From assembly GCA_963703355.1 (NCBI GenBank), contig OY969813.1, positions 3,410,001 through 3,474,000 of the forward strand: 64,000 nt of DNA, in the 5' to 3' direction. Position 1 is the first letter of the stretch; the number at the start of each line of letters is the position of its first letter. Below are positions 17,402 through 26,302 of the stretch, piece after piece. The translations under genes were made by a program, and so were the position numbers. The notes beneath the pieces were generated by a model that saw only the letters and a program-made list of their open reading frames with translations, did not search any database and was not told the origin of the DNA. Origin of the DNA: Puia sp963703355. Its GTDB lineage: Bacteria; Bacteroidota; Bacteroidia; Chitinophagales; Chitinophagaceae.

Positions 17402-19360
17402 TTACGGTGCTGATAATTTTTGAACTTCTATATTTAGACCGACTCCCAATCCGGGTGCTTTTTTCCATTCACCCTGGCTGGTTATACGATGCCAGGTAGA
17501 AGAATTCAGAAAACCTGCGGATAAAAAAATGGCACCATTTCCTGAACTGGAAGAAGAACCCTCAATCCATTCGAGTGACAAAAGTATTTCGCCTTTCATT
17601 TCGATTTTGTATTCAGATAAATCGATCATATACAATCCGGTTCGTTTGCCTACGGGTATGAGTATATTTTTTTGTAAAACATTTTCAAAAGGAACACCGT
17701 TTCTGACATCATATATATTCATTCTGAAAACTGCCGTGTCCAGCCTGTTTCCGGAAACATTGAATGAAAACTTTTTCAACATCACAGATTTTTTGCCGAG
17801 ATTTATTTTAACACCCACTTCGGAACCAAGAAACTTCAAGGGAAGACCAACACTTACGAAATTTGAAGTGGTGGTATTTCCCAATATTTTTACGGGTAAT
17901 GTTTTTTCGGTAATAACCACTTCGTTTAGCTCAGTATATCGTTCTTTTAATAGGATATTAATGGACTTCGATTCGCGTATGATTCTGGAAACGCTGATGG
18001 TCTGACTATTATAACCAGCCATAGAAATTGTGAGACTGTCCCTAGCTAAGTCCGGCGGAATCCTCATCTGAAAACTACCATCCCTTTGTGTTACTGTTCC
18101 AATATTTTTATTCTTAATTCCGATGTTTACATAAGGTAACGGTTCATTATTTTTCACATCAAGAACCTTTCCGCTAATTGCAAAACGCTTACTCGTATCA
18201 ATAATAATCTTGGGATAAATGGAATCGCCGAGATTTCTATATATAAAATTCAATTGAGCCGACAGGTGATTGCTTTTATAATGTAGTAGTGTATTAAAAT
18301 AATTCAGCGAAAATTCCTTAACCTGATTGTAAATGAATGAACTATCGTTGTATTTGACACGACCCAATGGTGTAAAGGAAGAAATAAAGGAAAAATCCTC
18401 ATGGGATGCTTTAGGAAAGTGAACATAGTGTTTAGGGGAGCCGATCATCGGCAGCATATTGTATATTGAGTCGACCTGCCTGTCTAGTTGCTTATGTCCG
18501 CTTTCCAGATAAGCATAAGGTGCGTGTACGTCACTTGCCCTGAAGAAAGAAGCGCGCCTTATTTCGTCGAAATCCAAATCTTCTTCCACCGATTCCCCAT
18601 AATAATGCATTTCTGATCCATCAAGCGACAACAAAGCTTTTATATCAGGAGCCTTCATGGAAAGTATCAGGGATGCAAGCCCTCCCCAGCTATATCCAAC
18701 AGCGCCGATTTTCGTTGAATCTATGGATGTCTTTTTTTTCAAATAATTCAATATGAAAAGTCCATCTTCAACCTGTTCCATAACATCATCGATTTTAGTA
18801 GTCATATTACCGGGATATCGGCCGACTGACGTAACGCAGACCACCATATATCCGTTGGCAGCCAGCCATTCAAACAGTCCCAGATTTTCATAGCTGATGC
18901 CGTTGTAAGACGACATGTACAGAATAAGAGGAAAGGTTCCTTTGATTGCATCTGCATTCAGGTAACTGGAAGTTTTCATTTGTAACAGTGTAGTATCCTG
19001 AATTTTCAAATTGATGCCCAGATAATGAGCCAGATCTGTTGTGAGTTTTTTATATACCGTGTCGTTCTGAAACCGGTTCGATCTTTTTTCCAGAAGGTCT
19101 AAGAAGTCGCCATATAACATCGGTGAGCCAGCCTTTGAATAAGATGCGGGATACCAGAAGTCTATTTCAATTGGCCGGAAATAAAACCTGTCGGATGCCG
19201 AAACCCCGGTTTTGTATAAACGACCAGAGTCCGTTGTAATGAAGGATCGATATCCGACTTCAAATAATTGCTGATTATATTTTTTTTCAGTTGCCTGAGA
19301 AAATATCTTTTGAAAAGCAAAAACAATAAGTAGTACAAGGGTAAATTTCTTCAAACGCAA
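17402..19360 (-). CDS. Exported alpha/beta-hydrolase fused to a CarboxypepD_reg-like domain
   Basis: 652 residues with a signal peptide ending FSQ near 22. Residues about 60-340 are an alpha/beta-hydrolase of the dienelactone/PAF-acetylhydrolase kind, with nucleophile Ser224 in GYSWGG and a probable His in ASHEDFSF. Residues about 390-470 form a CarboxypepD_reg-like beta-sandwich (ISGKVLDVKNNEPLPYVNI). The last 170 residues form another beta-rich domain, often found attached to such domains in Bacteroidota. The enzyme part may be an esterase or peptidase; the rest may anchor it to partners or polymer. The substrate cannot be inferred. The fusion itself is uncommon in my knowledge. Confidence 0.78.
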   Translation of the reverse strand: MRLKKFTLVLLIVFAFQKIFSQATEKKYNQQLFEVGYRSFITTDSGRLYKTGVSASDRFYFRPIEIDFWYPASYSKAGSPMLYGDFLDLLEKRSNRFQNDTVYKKLTTDLAHYLGINLKIQDTTLLQMKTSSYLNADAIKGTFPLILYMSSYNGISYENLGLFEWLAANGYMVVCVTSVGRYPGNMTTKIDDVMEQVEDGLFILNYLKKKTSIDSTKIGAVGYSWGGLASLILSMKAPDIKALLSLDGSEMHYYGESVEEDLDFDEIRRASFFRASDVHAPYAYLESGHKQLDRQVDSIYNMLPMIGSPKHYVHFPKASHEDFSFISSFTPLGRVKYNDSSFIYNQVKEFSLNYFNTLLHYKSNHLSAQLNFIYRNLGDSIYPKIIIDTSKRFAISGKVLDVKNNEPLPYVNIGIKNKNIGTVTQRDGSFQMRIPPDLARDSLTISMAGYNSQTISVSRIIRESKSINILLKERYTELNEVVITEKTLPVKILGNTTTSNFVSVGLPLKFLGSEVGVKINLGKKSVMLKKFSFNVSGNRLDTAVFRMNIYDVRNGVPFENVLQKNILIPVGKRTGLYMIDLSEYKIEMKGEILLSLEWIEGSSSSSGNGAIFLSAGFLNSSTWHRITSQGEWKKAPGLGVGLNIEVQKLSAP

Positions 19361-19436
19361 TAATTCAGCAATTAATATATTGCTATTCGGATTTACAAAG
19401 AAGGATGTTTTTTTAATTTAACCTAAGGTTATGATT

Positions 19437-20225
19437 TTATTTCATCAGTTGCTGGTAGGTTATTTCAAAAGGTTCCGCACTTACTTTAAACCAGCCACGA
19501 AATGGGAAATCCAATACAATGATCAGGAATATAAGTGCACCTATCAAAGCTCCTAAAAGACCATTCATTAATATATGGAGTGCCCTGTTTTTTACAACAA
19601 ATAACCACGATAAAACCAGGTTAATAAGCGCCCCGAAAAAGACCACCCACCATATCATTACGGCAACACCTTTTGTAACATTCTGTATACGTATTCGCCG
19701 AAGACCGATATAATTATTATAACTGAAAAGCGCTGAGGAATGAATAATTTTCTGTGCTTCTGTTGCAGGTTCAAAGTTGTATAACAATTTTTGAAAATCA
19801 TTCAGCTGATCAACACCCCCACTCGGAACGACACCTTTTTCCTGCAGTGGCCACGCTACGTCGATCACATACCTTGTATAGGATTTTAACTGGCTGGTTA
19901 GTTTGGATTGTAAAGGCTGGGGATAGACACTTACGTCACGATATAAAGCAGTAAGGTAAGCCGCTTCTTCTTCAACTTTCTGATCTACAAGAATGTAATT
20001 ATCCCAAACGCCCACCGCGATCAATCCCAGCGTGATACCGTACACAACGCCCGTGGCTGCTATATAATAACTGATCACTTCGTTCTGGGCGGGCGGCTTG
20101 CCCAACCATTGTTCCACATATTTTCTAACAATAAGAAATCCGAAAATCGAAAAAGCTGCAAAAAATGAAATCACCAGCAAAAAAAACAGGAAGGCGGGTA
20201 TATGATATAACCAGGATAAATTCAT
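19437..20225 (-). CDS. DUF4239 membrane protein (bestrophin-like)
   Basis: 262 residues with four membrane segments: two near the N-terminus (about 8-32 and 50-75) and two near the C-terminus (about 188-208 and 215-240), with a soluble helical part between. The segment ATGVVYGITLGLIAVGVWDNY and the following EEEAAYLTALYRDV are typical of DUF4239. Some family relatives resemble bestrophin anion channels, but no activity is proven here. A terminator-like hairpin separates it from the ABC transporter genes upstream, so it probably has its own promoter. Confidence 0.84.
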   Translation of the reverse strand: MNLSWLYHIPAFLFFLLVISFFAAFSIFGFLIVRKYVEQWLGKPPAQNEVISYYIAATGVVYGITLGLIAVGVWDNYILVDQKVEEEAAYLTALYRDVSVYPQPLQSKLTSQLKSYTRYVIDVAWPLQEKGVVPSGGVDQLNDFQKLLYNFEPATEAQKIIHSSALFSYNNYIGLRRIRIQNVTKGVAVMIWWVVFFGALINLVLSWLFVVKNRALHILMNGLLGALIGALIFLIIVLDFPFRGWFKVSAEPFEITYQQLMK

Positions 20226-20259
20226 GGCCGGGAGTTTTGAGGATGTTTCACAATATATG

Positions 20260-20286
20260 AAAACACCCCCAATTTGGTTTGGGGTG
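20260..20286 (-). terminator. Rho-independent terminator of the ABC transporter genes
   Basis: Read on the minus strand, CACCCC (20286-20281) pairs with GGGGTG (20269-20264) around an A/T-rich loop, and TTTT follows directly. It lies 55 bases past the stop of the ABC permease, the expected place for ending that transcript before the DUF4239 gene. Confidence 0.55.
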
Positions 20287-20340
20287 GATGCCTATGCAGA
20301 CGGGAATTTCATTATGGAGACTAATTTATTAAACCCGACT

Positions 20341-21450
20341 TCATTTCTCAAAACGATAATATCCGGAAAAGAACATGCAAGTAGCCGAAAGAAGGAGTAA
20401 CCCCGAAAGCAAAAGAGGCATTCCCATTAAAATAAAGAAATACTCAATAAAGAAAATACAAAGGATGATCTTCAGATAGTCAATCATCCGAAAGAACTTA
20501 ATGAACAGAAGACTATTAAGAAAAAGCAATATTGTATAACTTAATACAATAAAGGACACTGCATCTTTAACATGTAAATATTGCGGAGTCAGAAAAATGA
20601 TAGTAAATAATTCAGGGAGTAGTATTATAAAATAGAATATCAGGTACTGTGCAAACCGGCTAGACAATGATACCGGCATCGTTCGATAAAACGACATACG
20701 GGATTCCTCCTGGTTCCTGATTTGGTGGATAAGGATACCATGACCCAATATTCCAAGGCTAAAAAACAAAAAAATCATCCTAAGGTCATACTCAACCCGT
20801 GTCTGACGAACAACCATAAAGTACAGTACCAGACAACTATATAATTTGATGCCTGCAAGCAACAGTTTTTTATATCTCAAAAAGTAACGTAAAAAAAGAC
20901 TCCAGTAGGATATTTTTTTTACCGACAATCTGAACTTACCAGAAACATTAAAAGGAGATTTTCCTGGATTGTAAATCATATATGCATACCGTCCGGCACT
21001 TATGAGACAAACCAGGACGAGATAAATCATTATGAGGAAGCTATTAATGTATTCGTGGATATAAAAACCCGTAGCAACCACTATACACGCATACATTGTA
21101 ACTGGTAGCAATAAAAGGAACTGGACCCAAATCATCTGCGCAAGGTTTTTTTTGGGATCCTGAAGAGCGAGCATATTAAGAAAAGAATATTCAGGCCGGC
21201 GTAAAACACTAACAATGAACTGTTCTGTTTTTTTAACATATAAAAACCATAACAACAGCACCACCAGAAAAAAATAGAAGTTCGTCATCATCCCTTTTAT
21301 CAGATAGAAATGATAATCGGTAAATTTAGCTCCGTCCAAAACGCTCACGACACCGAACATGAGGGTAAAGAGAAAAACAAATAATCCCGCGTGCTGGCGA
21401 TAAAAGGGTTTAACGAGCGTCTTTAAAAGTATTGTCCGCGGGCTGCTCAT
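20341..21450 (-). CDS. ABC transporter membrane subunit, unassigned substrate
   Basis: 369 residues, strongly hydrophobic, with about eight to ten membrane helices and few charged loops. No family motif was recognised. Its start codon overlaps the stop of the ATP-binding gene by four bases (ATGA), so the two are translationally coupled and the assignment as the permease rests on this. The protein resembles large single permeases of ABC-2-like exporters with two symmetrical halves. No periplasmic binding protein is present, which favours export or a membrane/lipid role over uptake. Confidence 0.72.
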   Translation of the reverse strand: MSSPRTILLKTLVKPFYRQHAGLFVFLFTLMFGVVSVLDGAKFTDYHFYLIKGMMTNFYFFLVVLLLWFLYVKKTEQFIVSVLRRPEYSFLNMLALQDPKKNLAQMIWVQFLLLLPVTMYACIVVATGFYIHEYINSFLIMIYLVLVCLISAGRYAYMIYNPGKSPFNVSGKFRLSVKKISYWSLFLRYFLRYKKLLLAGIKLYSCLVLYFMVVRQTRVEYDLRMIFLFFSLGILGHGILIHQIRNQEESRMSFYRTMPVSLSSRFAQYLIFYFIILLPELFTIIFLTPQYLHVKDAVSFIVLSYTILLFLNSLLFIKFFRMIDYLKIILCIFFIEYFFILMGMPLLLSGLLLLSATCMFFSGYYRFEK

Positions 21451-22076
21451 ATGATGAATTGCAATGTCTGATCTGCAATCAGTATTTTATTTATTTCCAG
21501 TGAATATGATTTGAATTGCTGGTGTGAACTGAATATAAAACAGGTTTTGAATTCTTTATGATAGGCGTTCATTAGTTCAGGCAGTATTCCCACTGATTCT
21601 TCGTCCAGCGTAGCCAAAGGCTCATCTAATAATATGAGAGACGGTTTGCCAACGAAAGCAAGCAGAAGCGACAGTTTTTTGACCATGCCACTGGAATACG
21701 TGCCGATTGGAGTGGAAATAAAACGATGCATTTTAAAGAGATTTGTAAGATGATCTGTTTGAATGGATGCCGCTTTTCTGATATTTTTATAGAAGTCAAT
21801 CAGCTCGATGCCCGTGATAAAACCCGGGTACAATGGCTCTGCTTCAGCGAAACTTACAAGACGCCGGTATAACGAGGGGCTTTTGTGCTGACTAATACCA
21901 TCCAGCAAAATATTTCCCCTGAATGGGATGAGCCCTGCCAGCATACTCAGAAAAGTCGTTTTCCCCGATCCGTTAATTCCCTGAAGCCAATAAATATTTC
22001 TGTCAAGCCTGAAGTTGCTTATATCAAGGATCTGATGCTGGTCATAAGTTTTGCTTACATTTTCAAATTGGAGCAT
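21447..22076 (-). CDS. ABC transporter ATP-binding protein
   Basis: About 209 residues from the ATG at 22076. A TTG at 22109 would add 11 residues with no family support. Walker A is GINGSGKTT, the signature loop is YSSGMVKKLSLL, Walker B is LILLDEP and the switch His is in FIFSSHQ. It energises the membrane subunit encoded immediately after it, with a four-base overlap. Sequence style is that of small ABC-2 exporter ATPases. The 254 bases upstream, up to the next gene, hold no coding sequence that I can support and no clear TAnnTTTG box on this strand. Confidence 0.9.
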   Translation of the reverse strand: MLQFENVSKTYDQHQILDISNFRLDRNIYWLQGINGSGKTTFLSMLAGLIPFRGNILLDGISQHKSPSLYRRLVSFAEAEPLYPGFITGIELIDFYKNIRKAASIQTDHLTNLFKMHRFISTPIGTYSSGMVKKLSLLLAFVGKPSLILLDEPLATLDEESVGILPELMNAYHKEFKTCFIFSSHQQFKSYSLEINKILIADQTLQFII

Positions 22077-22330
22077 GGGGCGCAGATAAACTGAATGGTT
22101 TGTCCTCAATTTATAAGAGCTGCTTCATTGCATTACTTTTATTTGTATGAATGGCAGGTAATAGATCGTCAACGGTTGATTTAATTCGTTGCGAATATTC
22201 GTGGAGGTAATCAAAGAGTGAATACTTTTACAGGAGTTGTAAATAAAATGCTGTTGTACTTAAAAATAATTTTAGTCTTTTGCATAAAATCAGTTTGCCC
22301 CCGATAGCAGACTCACTCTCACAGGGGACC

Positions 22331-23419
22331 TTATAATTTTATTTTTTTCTCTTCGCGTGCAGATTCCAACGCAGCATTTAAAATTCTTACAACGATGAGA
22401 TTGTTTTCTAATGAAGACAGATCATGACCCGGATTCAGTTTGCCGCTTAGCACATCTGACAGGTATTGGATATTGTCGGTATAAGCCGCCGTTTTAATTG
22501 GAACATTTTCATAAACATCTTTATTTCTCTGCTGAAGTGTATTTCCATTAAGAGCATGGAGGTATCCCTTTGTTCCAAATACTTCCAGATCCTTAATTCC
22601 AAATGGCCAGTCCCACGATGCCTCTATGATACCTGTTGCATCAGGATATTCCAATAGAATGGTTGCATCATCTTCCACTTTCGGATAAATTAATGGTTTT
22701 AAATGGTGTGTGACTGCTGTTACGGAAACGGGTGCTTTTCCATTCATCAGCCATACCATGAGATTGGCGCCATAACATCCAAAATCCATCAATGCACCGC
22801 CGCCATTTTTAACAGGGTCTGTGAGCCAGTTAAGAAAATCCGGGCTGCAACCTATTTCCTTGGGCCCCTGATGCCCGTCATGCACAGTCATTTTTCTAAT
22901 TTCTCCAATCTGATGTTGCTCATTTGCCAATTCATAGATTTCCTGATTACTGTTATACCAGGTGGTTTCATAATTGGTAAGAACCGGAACATGATATTGA
23001 TTGGATAGTACTGCAATTCGTTCCGCGTCTTTTACTGTTGTGGCAAGCGGTTTTTCTACCATTACGGGGATTCCTTTAGGTGCGCATATCTCAACTACTT
23101 TGATGTGATCAGCAATCGGAGTATATACTAAAACCGCATCAGGCCTGGAATGCGCCAGCAGGGCTTCCAAATTGTTATAGAAAAGTGAATCCGGTAACTG
23201 ATAATTTTTTTCATATTGAAGAACCAGTTGCCTGTCCGCTTCGGCTATACCCAAAATGATGACTTCTCCTTTTTTATATTGGTTGAGAATTCCGTGCACA
23301 TGGTCGTGTGCAAGTCCCACTACTCCAACACGCAAAATTTTTTGCGCTGCGCAGTCAGTAACTGCCCAAATGAAAACAATAAAAAGAACCAGATTTCCAG
23401 CACAGACTGATTTTTTCAT
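22331..23419 (-). CDS. Exported Gfo/Idh/MocA family oxidoreductase
   Basis: 362 residues. A Sec-type signal peptide ending CAAQ precedes the Rossmann fold, whose opening RVGVVGLAHDHVHG contains the nucleotide-binding turn. The catalytic-type Lys is in VEKPLATT, and MDFGCYGANLMVWL belongs to the C-terminal substrate domain. Members oxidise or reduce sugars or inositols with NAD(P). Periplasmic members are usually Tat-exported with tightly bound cofactor; no twin Arg is visible here, which raises the question of cofactor source. It is divergent from the FG-GAP gene. A role in keto-sugar chemistry with the DUF1080, ThuA and isomerase genes of the window is possible but unproven. Confidence 0.86.
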   Translation of the reverse strand: MKKSVCAGNLVLFIVFIWAVTDCAAQKILRVGVVGLAHDHVHGILNQYKKGEVIILGIAEADRQLVLQYEKNYQLPDSLFYNNLEALLAHSRPDAVLVYTPIADHIKVVEICAPKGIPVMVEKPLATTVKDAERIAVLSNQYHVPVLTNYETTWYNSNQEIYELANEQHQIGEIRKMTVHDGHQGPKEIGCSPDFLNWLTDPVKNGGGALMDFGCYGANLMVWLMNGKAPVSVTAVTHHLKPLIYPKVEDDATILLEYPDATGIIEASWDWPFGIKDLEVFGTKGYLHALNGNTLQQRNKDVYENVPIKTAAYTDNIQYLSDVLSGKLNPGHDLSSLENNLIVVRILNAALESAREEKKIKL

Positions 23420-23569
23420 AGCCCATTTATTTGAATACTAAATGTAAGAATTAAAGAGTTTTTCCGGTTAATTCTGAATCGTATGCATTAAAATCCATGT
23501 TGTTTAAACTTTATTGGTGACGCGTCGTTGCATTGAAGATATACTATACCTTTAGCAGCAATTCATTTC

Positions 23570-24769
23570 ATGAATTTACAAATGATAATGTGCAAAACTT
23601 CCTTCACCGCAGGCTGTTTCGTTTTAATTATTTTTCATTCGGCATTTGTATTTGGACAGAAAACAGCAAACCAGGATTCGGTAATTTTCAAAAAAATAAT
23701 ACTGACAAAGGATTTTATTTCGGAAGGCGTCGCTACCGGTGACGTGAACGGTGACGGACAACTGGACGTTATGGCCGGATCGTTTTGGTTTGAGGCACCC
23801 GACTGGAAACAGCACGAAATTGTGCAAGGTCTTCGTTTTGCACCCGACACGGCATTCAGTAATTCTTTCCTGAATTTCAGTATGGACGTAAACAAGGATG
23901 GGTGGATCGACCTGGTCAGAGTGGGATTTCCGGGACAGGAAGTTGTATGGTATGAGAATCCCCAAAATAAGCCTGGCCATTGGAAGATGCATATAATCAG
24001 CAGCCACATCGGTAATGAATCGCCTGCTTTTGTAGATATAGATGGCGATGGCCGGCCCGATATTCTTTGCAATGATCCGGTTGAAAAAAAAATTGTCTGG
24101 TTTAAATCGCCTGCGCGTAAGGGTGATACGGTATGGAAAAAATATATTATCAGCAATGACCCGAACCTTGCAACGAATATATATACCCATGGTTTGGGAT
24201 GGGGTGATATCAATCATGACAAGCGACCAGATGTGATCATCACGAAAGGCTGGTGGGAATCACCGAAGGATGTGACCCAACCGGACTGGACATTTCATCC
24301 TGCAGATCTTGGCGATGATTGTTCCGAAATGTACACACTCGATGTTAACAAAGATGGCAAAGCGGATGTAATCAGTTCATCAGCGCATCATTATGGTATC
24401 TGGTGGCATGAACAAATAAAGGACGATCAGGGAAAAATAAATTTTAAAGTACATGAGATAAGCAAGGCCTTTTCTCAAACGCACGGACTGGCACTTGCCG
24501 ATATAAATGGAGACGGCTATCCGGACCTTATAACCGGCAAAAGGTATTTTGCTCACAATGGAAAGGACCCCGGTGCCTTCGACCCTGCTGTTTTGTATTG
24601 GTTTGAATTCAAACCCGGCGAATCGCCACAATGGATTCCACATCTGATAGATAGCAACTCAGGCGTGGGATTGCAGGTTGTTGTAAAAGATATGAATAAG
24701 GATGGATTGCCCGACGTTGTTGTAGCCAATAAAAAAGGAGTCTTTATTTTTGAGAGAATAAAAAACTAA
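23570..24769 (+). CDS. Exported FG-GAP/VCBS beta-propeller protein
   Basis: 399 residues with a signal peptide ending VFGQ. Seven Asp-rich calcium-binding motifs of the DxNxDGxxD kind recur along the chain, for example DVNGDGQLDV, DVNKDGWIDL, DIDGDGRPDI, DVNKDGKADV, DINGDGYPDL and DMNKDGLPDV. This fits a seven-bladed integrin-like propeller. Such proteins are secreted or surface-bound and often bind partners or polysaccharide; some may be lyase-like. The amylase gene starts 24 bases later, so both probably act on the same extracellular glycan. Confidence 0.87.
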   Translation: MNLQMIMCKTSFTAGCFVLIIFHSAFVFGQKTANQDSVIFKKIILTKDFISEGVATGDVNGDGQLDVMAGSFWFEAPDWKQHEIVQGLRFAPDTAFSNSFLNFSMDVNKDGWIDLVRVGFPGQEVVWYENPQNKPGHWKMHIISSHIGNESPAFVDIDGDGRPDILCNDPVEKKIVWFKSPARKGDTVWKKYIISNDPNLATNIYTHGLGWGDINHDKRPDVIITKGWWESPKDVTQPDWTFHPADLGDDCSEMYTLDVNKDGKADVISSSAHHYGIWWHEQIKDDQGKINFKVHEISKAFSQTHGLALADINGDGYPDLITGKRYFAHNGKDPGAFDPAVLYWFEFKPGESPQWIPHLIDSNSGVGLQVVVKDMNKDGLPDVVVANKKGVFIFERIKN

Positions 24770-24793
24770 CGATTGCCTGATAAAATATTTCAT

Positions 24794-26149
24794 ATGAAAA
24801 AACGAACTGTTTTATTTGCGTTCATCTTATTTGCTTTATCTAATGCATATTCTCAACCCGTTAAAACTTCAACGCCGAAAACAGCTTCTATCGACGGGCA
24901 TCCTGCATGGATTATGCAGGGGAATATTTATGAAGTAAACATTCGTCAATATACCAGAGAAGGAACCCTGAAAGCTTTTTCCAGAAGTCTCGACAGATTA
25001 AAATCCATGGGCGTTCAGACGTTGTGGTTTATGCCGCTGAATCCCATCAGCAAAGTAGATCGCAAGGGAAGCTTGGGAAGTTATTATGCAGTTTCAGATT
25101 ATACGGCGCTGAATCCTGAATTTGGAACCATGAAAGACTGGGTTGACCTGGTAAATGAAATTCATCAGAAAGGCATGAAAGTTATTATCGACTGGGTGCC
25201 TAATCATACGGGTGGCGACAACCGCTGGCTCACCGAACATCCTGATTTTTTCGTAAAGGACAGCACGGGAAAAGCAGCGGTGGCAAAAGACTGGGCTGAT
25301 ACAAGACAATTAAATTACGACAATCCCATCATGCAGGATAGTATGATTGCAGCCATGAAATACTGGTTGCTGAATTCAAATATTGATGGATTTCGTTGCG
25401 ATGTGGCATGGAATGTTCCTGGAGCATTCTGGAAAAAATGTATCAGCCAGTTAAAGACGATAAAAAATGTATTCATGTTGGCAGAAGGAGACAATGCATA
25501 TTTACCGGAATCAGGTTTTGACGCTGTTTATCCATGGTCCATGTTTCATAAAATGATTGAAGTAGCTAAAGGCGACACACCTGCGTTTGCATTGGACAGT
25601 ATTGAAAAAGAAAATGAATTAAAATATCCTGCCAACACCATTCAAATGTATTTCACCAGCAATCATGATGAGAACAGTTGGAATAAAGCGGACTATGGAA
25701 CTTTTCCCGGACGAAGCCATGCCCCGTTCGCAGTGTTTACACAAACAATGGCGAACAGTGTTCCGTTGATATATAGTGGACAGGAAGAACCTGTGTTGAG
25801 ACCACTGGAGTTCTTCGAAAAAGATCCCATTGTTTTTGCAAAATTTGAAAGAGCAGGATTTTATAAAACACTGTTGAAACTTCGCAAAACAAATCCCGCA
25901 CTTGCGGCAAATGCTTCATTCAGAAAATTAAATGTTGGCGAAGATGAAGCGATCTATGCTTATGTTCGTGAAAAGGGCCAAAGTAAAATCCTGGTCATTC
26001 TGAATCTGTCAGACAAAGAACATGTGATAACATTAAAGGATAAGACTCTTTTTGGTAACCCCTACAATGTTTTTATGGGCAAGCCTGAAAACTTGTCAGA
26101 AAAATCTTGGAAAATGGAAGGTTGGGGATATGCAATATATACATATTGA
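24794..26149 (+). CDS. Periplasmic alpha-amylase family glycoside hydrolase (GH13)
   Basis: About 451 residues from the ATG at 24794; a TTG at 24773 adds seven residues in front of the signal peptide (ending AYSQ) and is unlikely. The GH13 barrel is complete: IIDWVPNHTG (region I), GFRCDVAW with the nucleophile Asp (region II), MLAEGD with the acid/base Glu (region III), and TSNHDENSW with the transition-state Asp (region IV). A short beta domain closes the chain. It cuts alpha-1,4 glucans; chain-length preference is not readable. It follows the FG-GAP gene closely. An unusual mirrored repeat lies just downstream. Confidence 0.92.
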   Translation: MKKRTVLFAFILFALSNAYSQPVKTSTPKTASIDGHPAWIMQGNIYEVNIRQYTREGTLKAFSRSLDRLKSMGVQTLWFMPLNPISKVDRKGSLGSYYAVSDYTALNPEFGTMKDWVDLVNEIHQKGMKVIIDWVPNHTGGDNRWLTEHPDFFVKDSTGKAAVAKDWADTRQLNYDNPIMQDSMIAAMKYWLLNSNIDGFRCDVAWNVPGAFWKKCISQLKTIKNVFMLAEGDNAYLPESGFDAVYPWSMFHKMIEVAKGDTPAFALDSIEKENELKYPANTIQMYFTSNHDENSWNKADYGTFPGRSHAPFAVFTQTMANSVPLIYSGQEEPVLRPLEFFEKDPIVFAKFERAGFYKTLLKLRKTNPALAANASFRKLNVGEDEAIYAYVREKGQSKILVILNLSDKEHVITLKDKTLFGNPYNVFMGKPENLSEKSWKMEGWGYAIYTY

Positions 26150-26177
26150 AAACCTATCATTTTCATTCATTTTGCTC

Positions 26178-26283
26178 TTTGGGCTCTCGAAGAACGGTCT
26201 ATGGTCTCTCTTTGCTCTCTCCGATTCCGAGAGACCATAGAGAGACTATAGAGAGATCAAAGAGAGGCTAAAGAGAGGAAATT
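26178..26283. repeat. Mirrored array of 11-bp GAGAGnnnnAA units
   Basis: On the plus strand five units start at 26229: GAGAGACCATA, GAGAGACTATA, GAGAGATCAAA, GAGAGGCTAAA, GAGAGGAAATT. On the minus strand, going the other way from 26221, are GAGAGAGCAAA, GAGAGACCATA, one degenerate unit and GAGAGCCCAAA. Seven bases separate the halves, so the array is a palindrome centred near 26225. The best arms are 26198-26210 and 26229-26241, 13 bp perfect. It fills the gap between two convergent genes and could fold as a two-way terminator. Confidence 0.85.
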
Positions 26284-26302
26284 GGGGGAAACGGTGAACT
26301 TC

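Noticed and set aside
22077..22330. Small gene or RNA in the longest gap
   Set aside because: No start-stop frame with family features and no stable-looking structure; only AT-rich sequence was seen.
23624..24217. Two long minus-strand reading frames of about 190 residues opposite the FG-GAP gene
   Set aside because: They lie antisense to a gene with seven clear calcium-binding repeats and show no family pattern.
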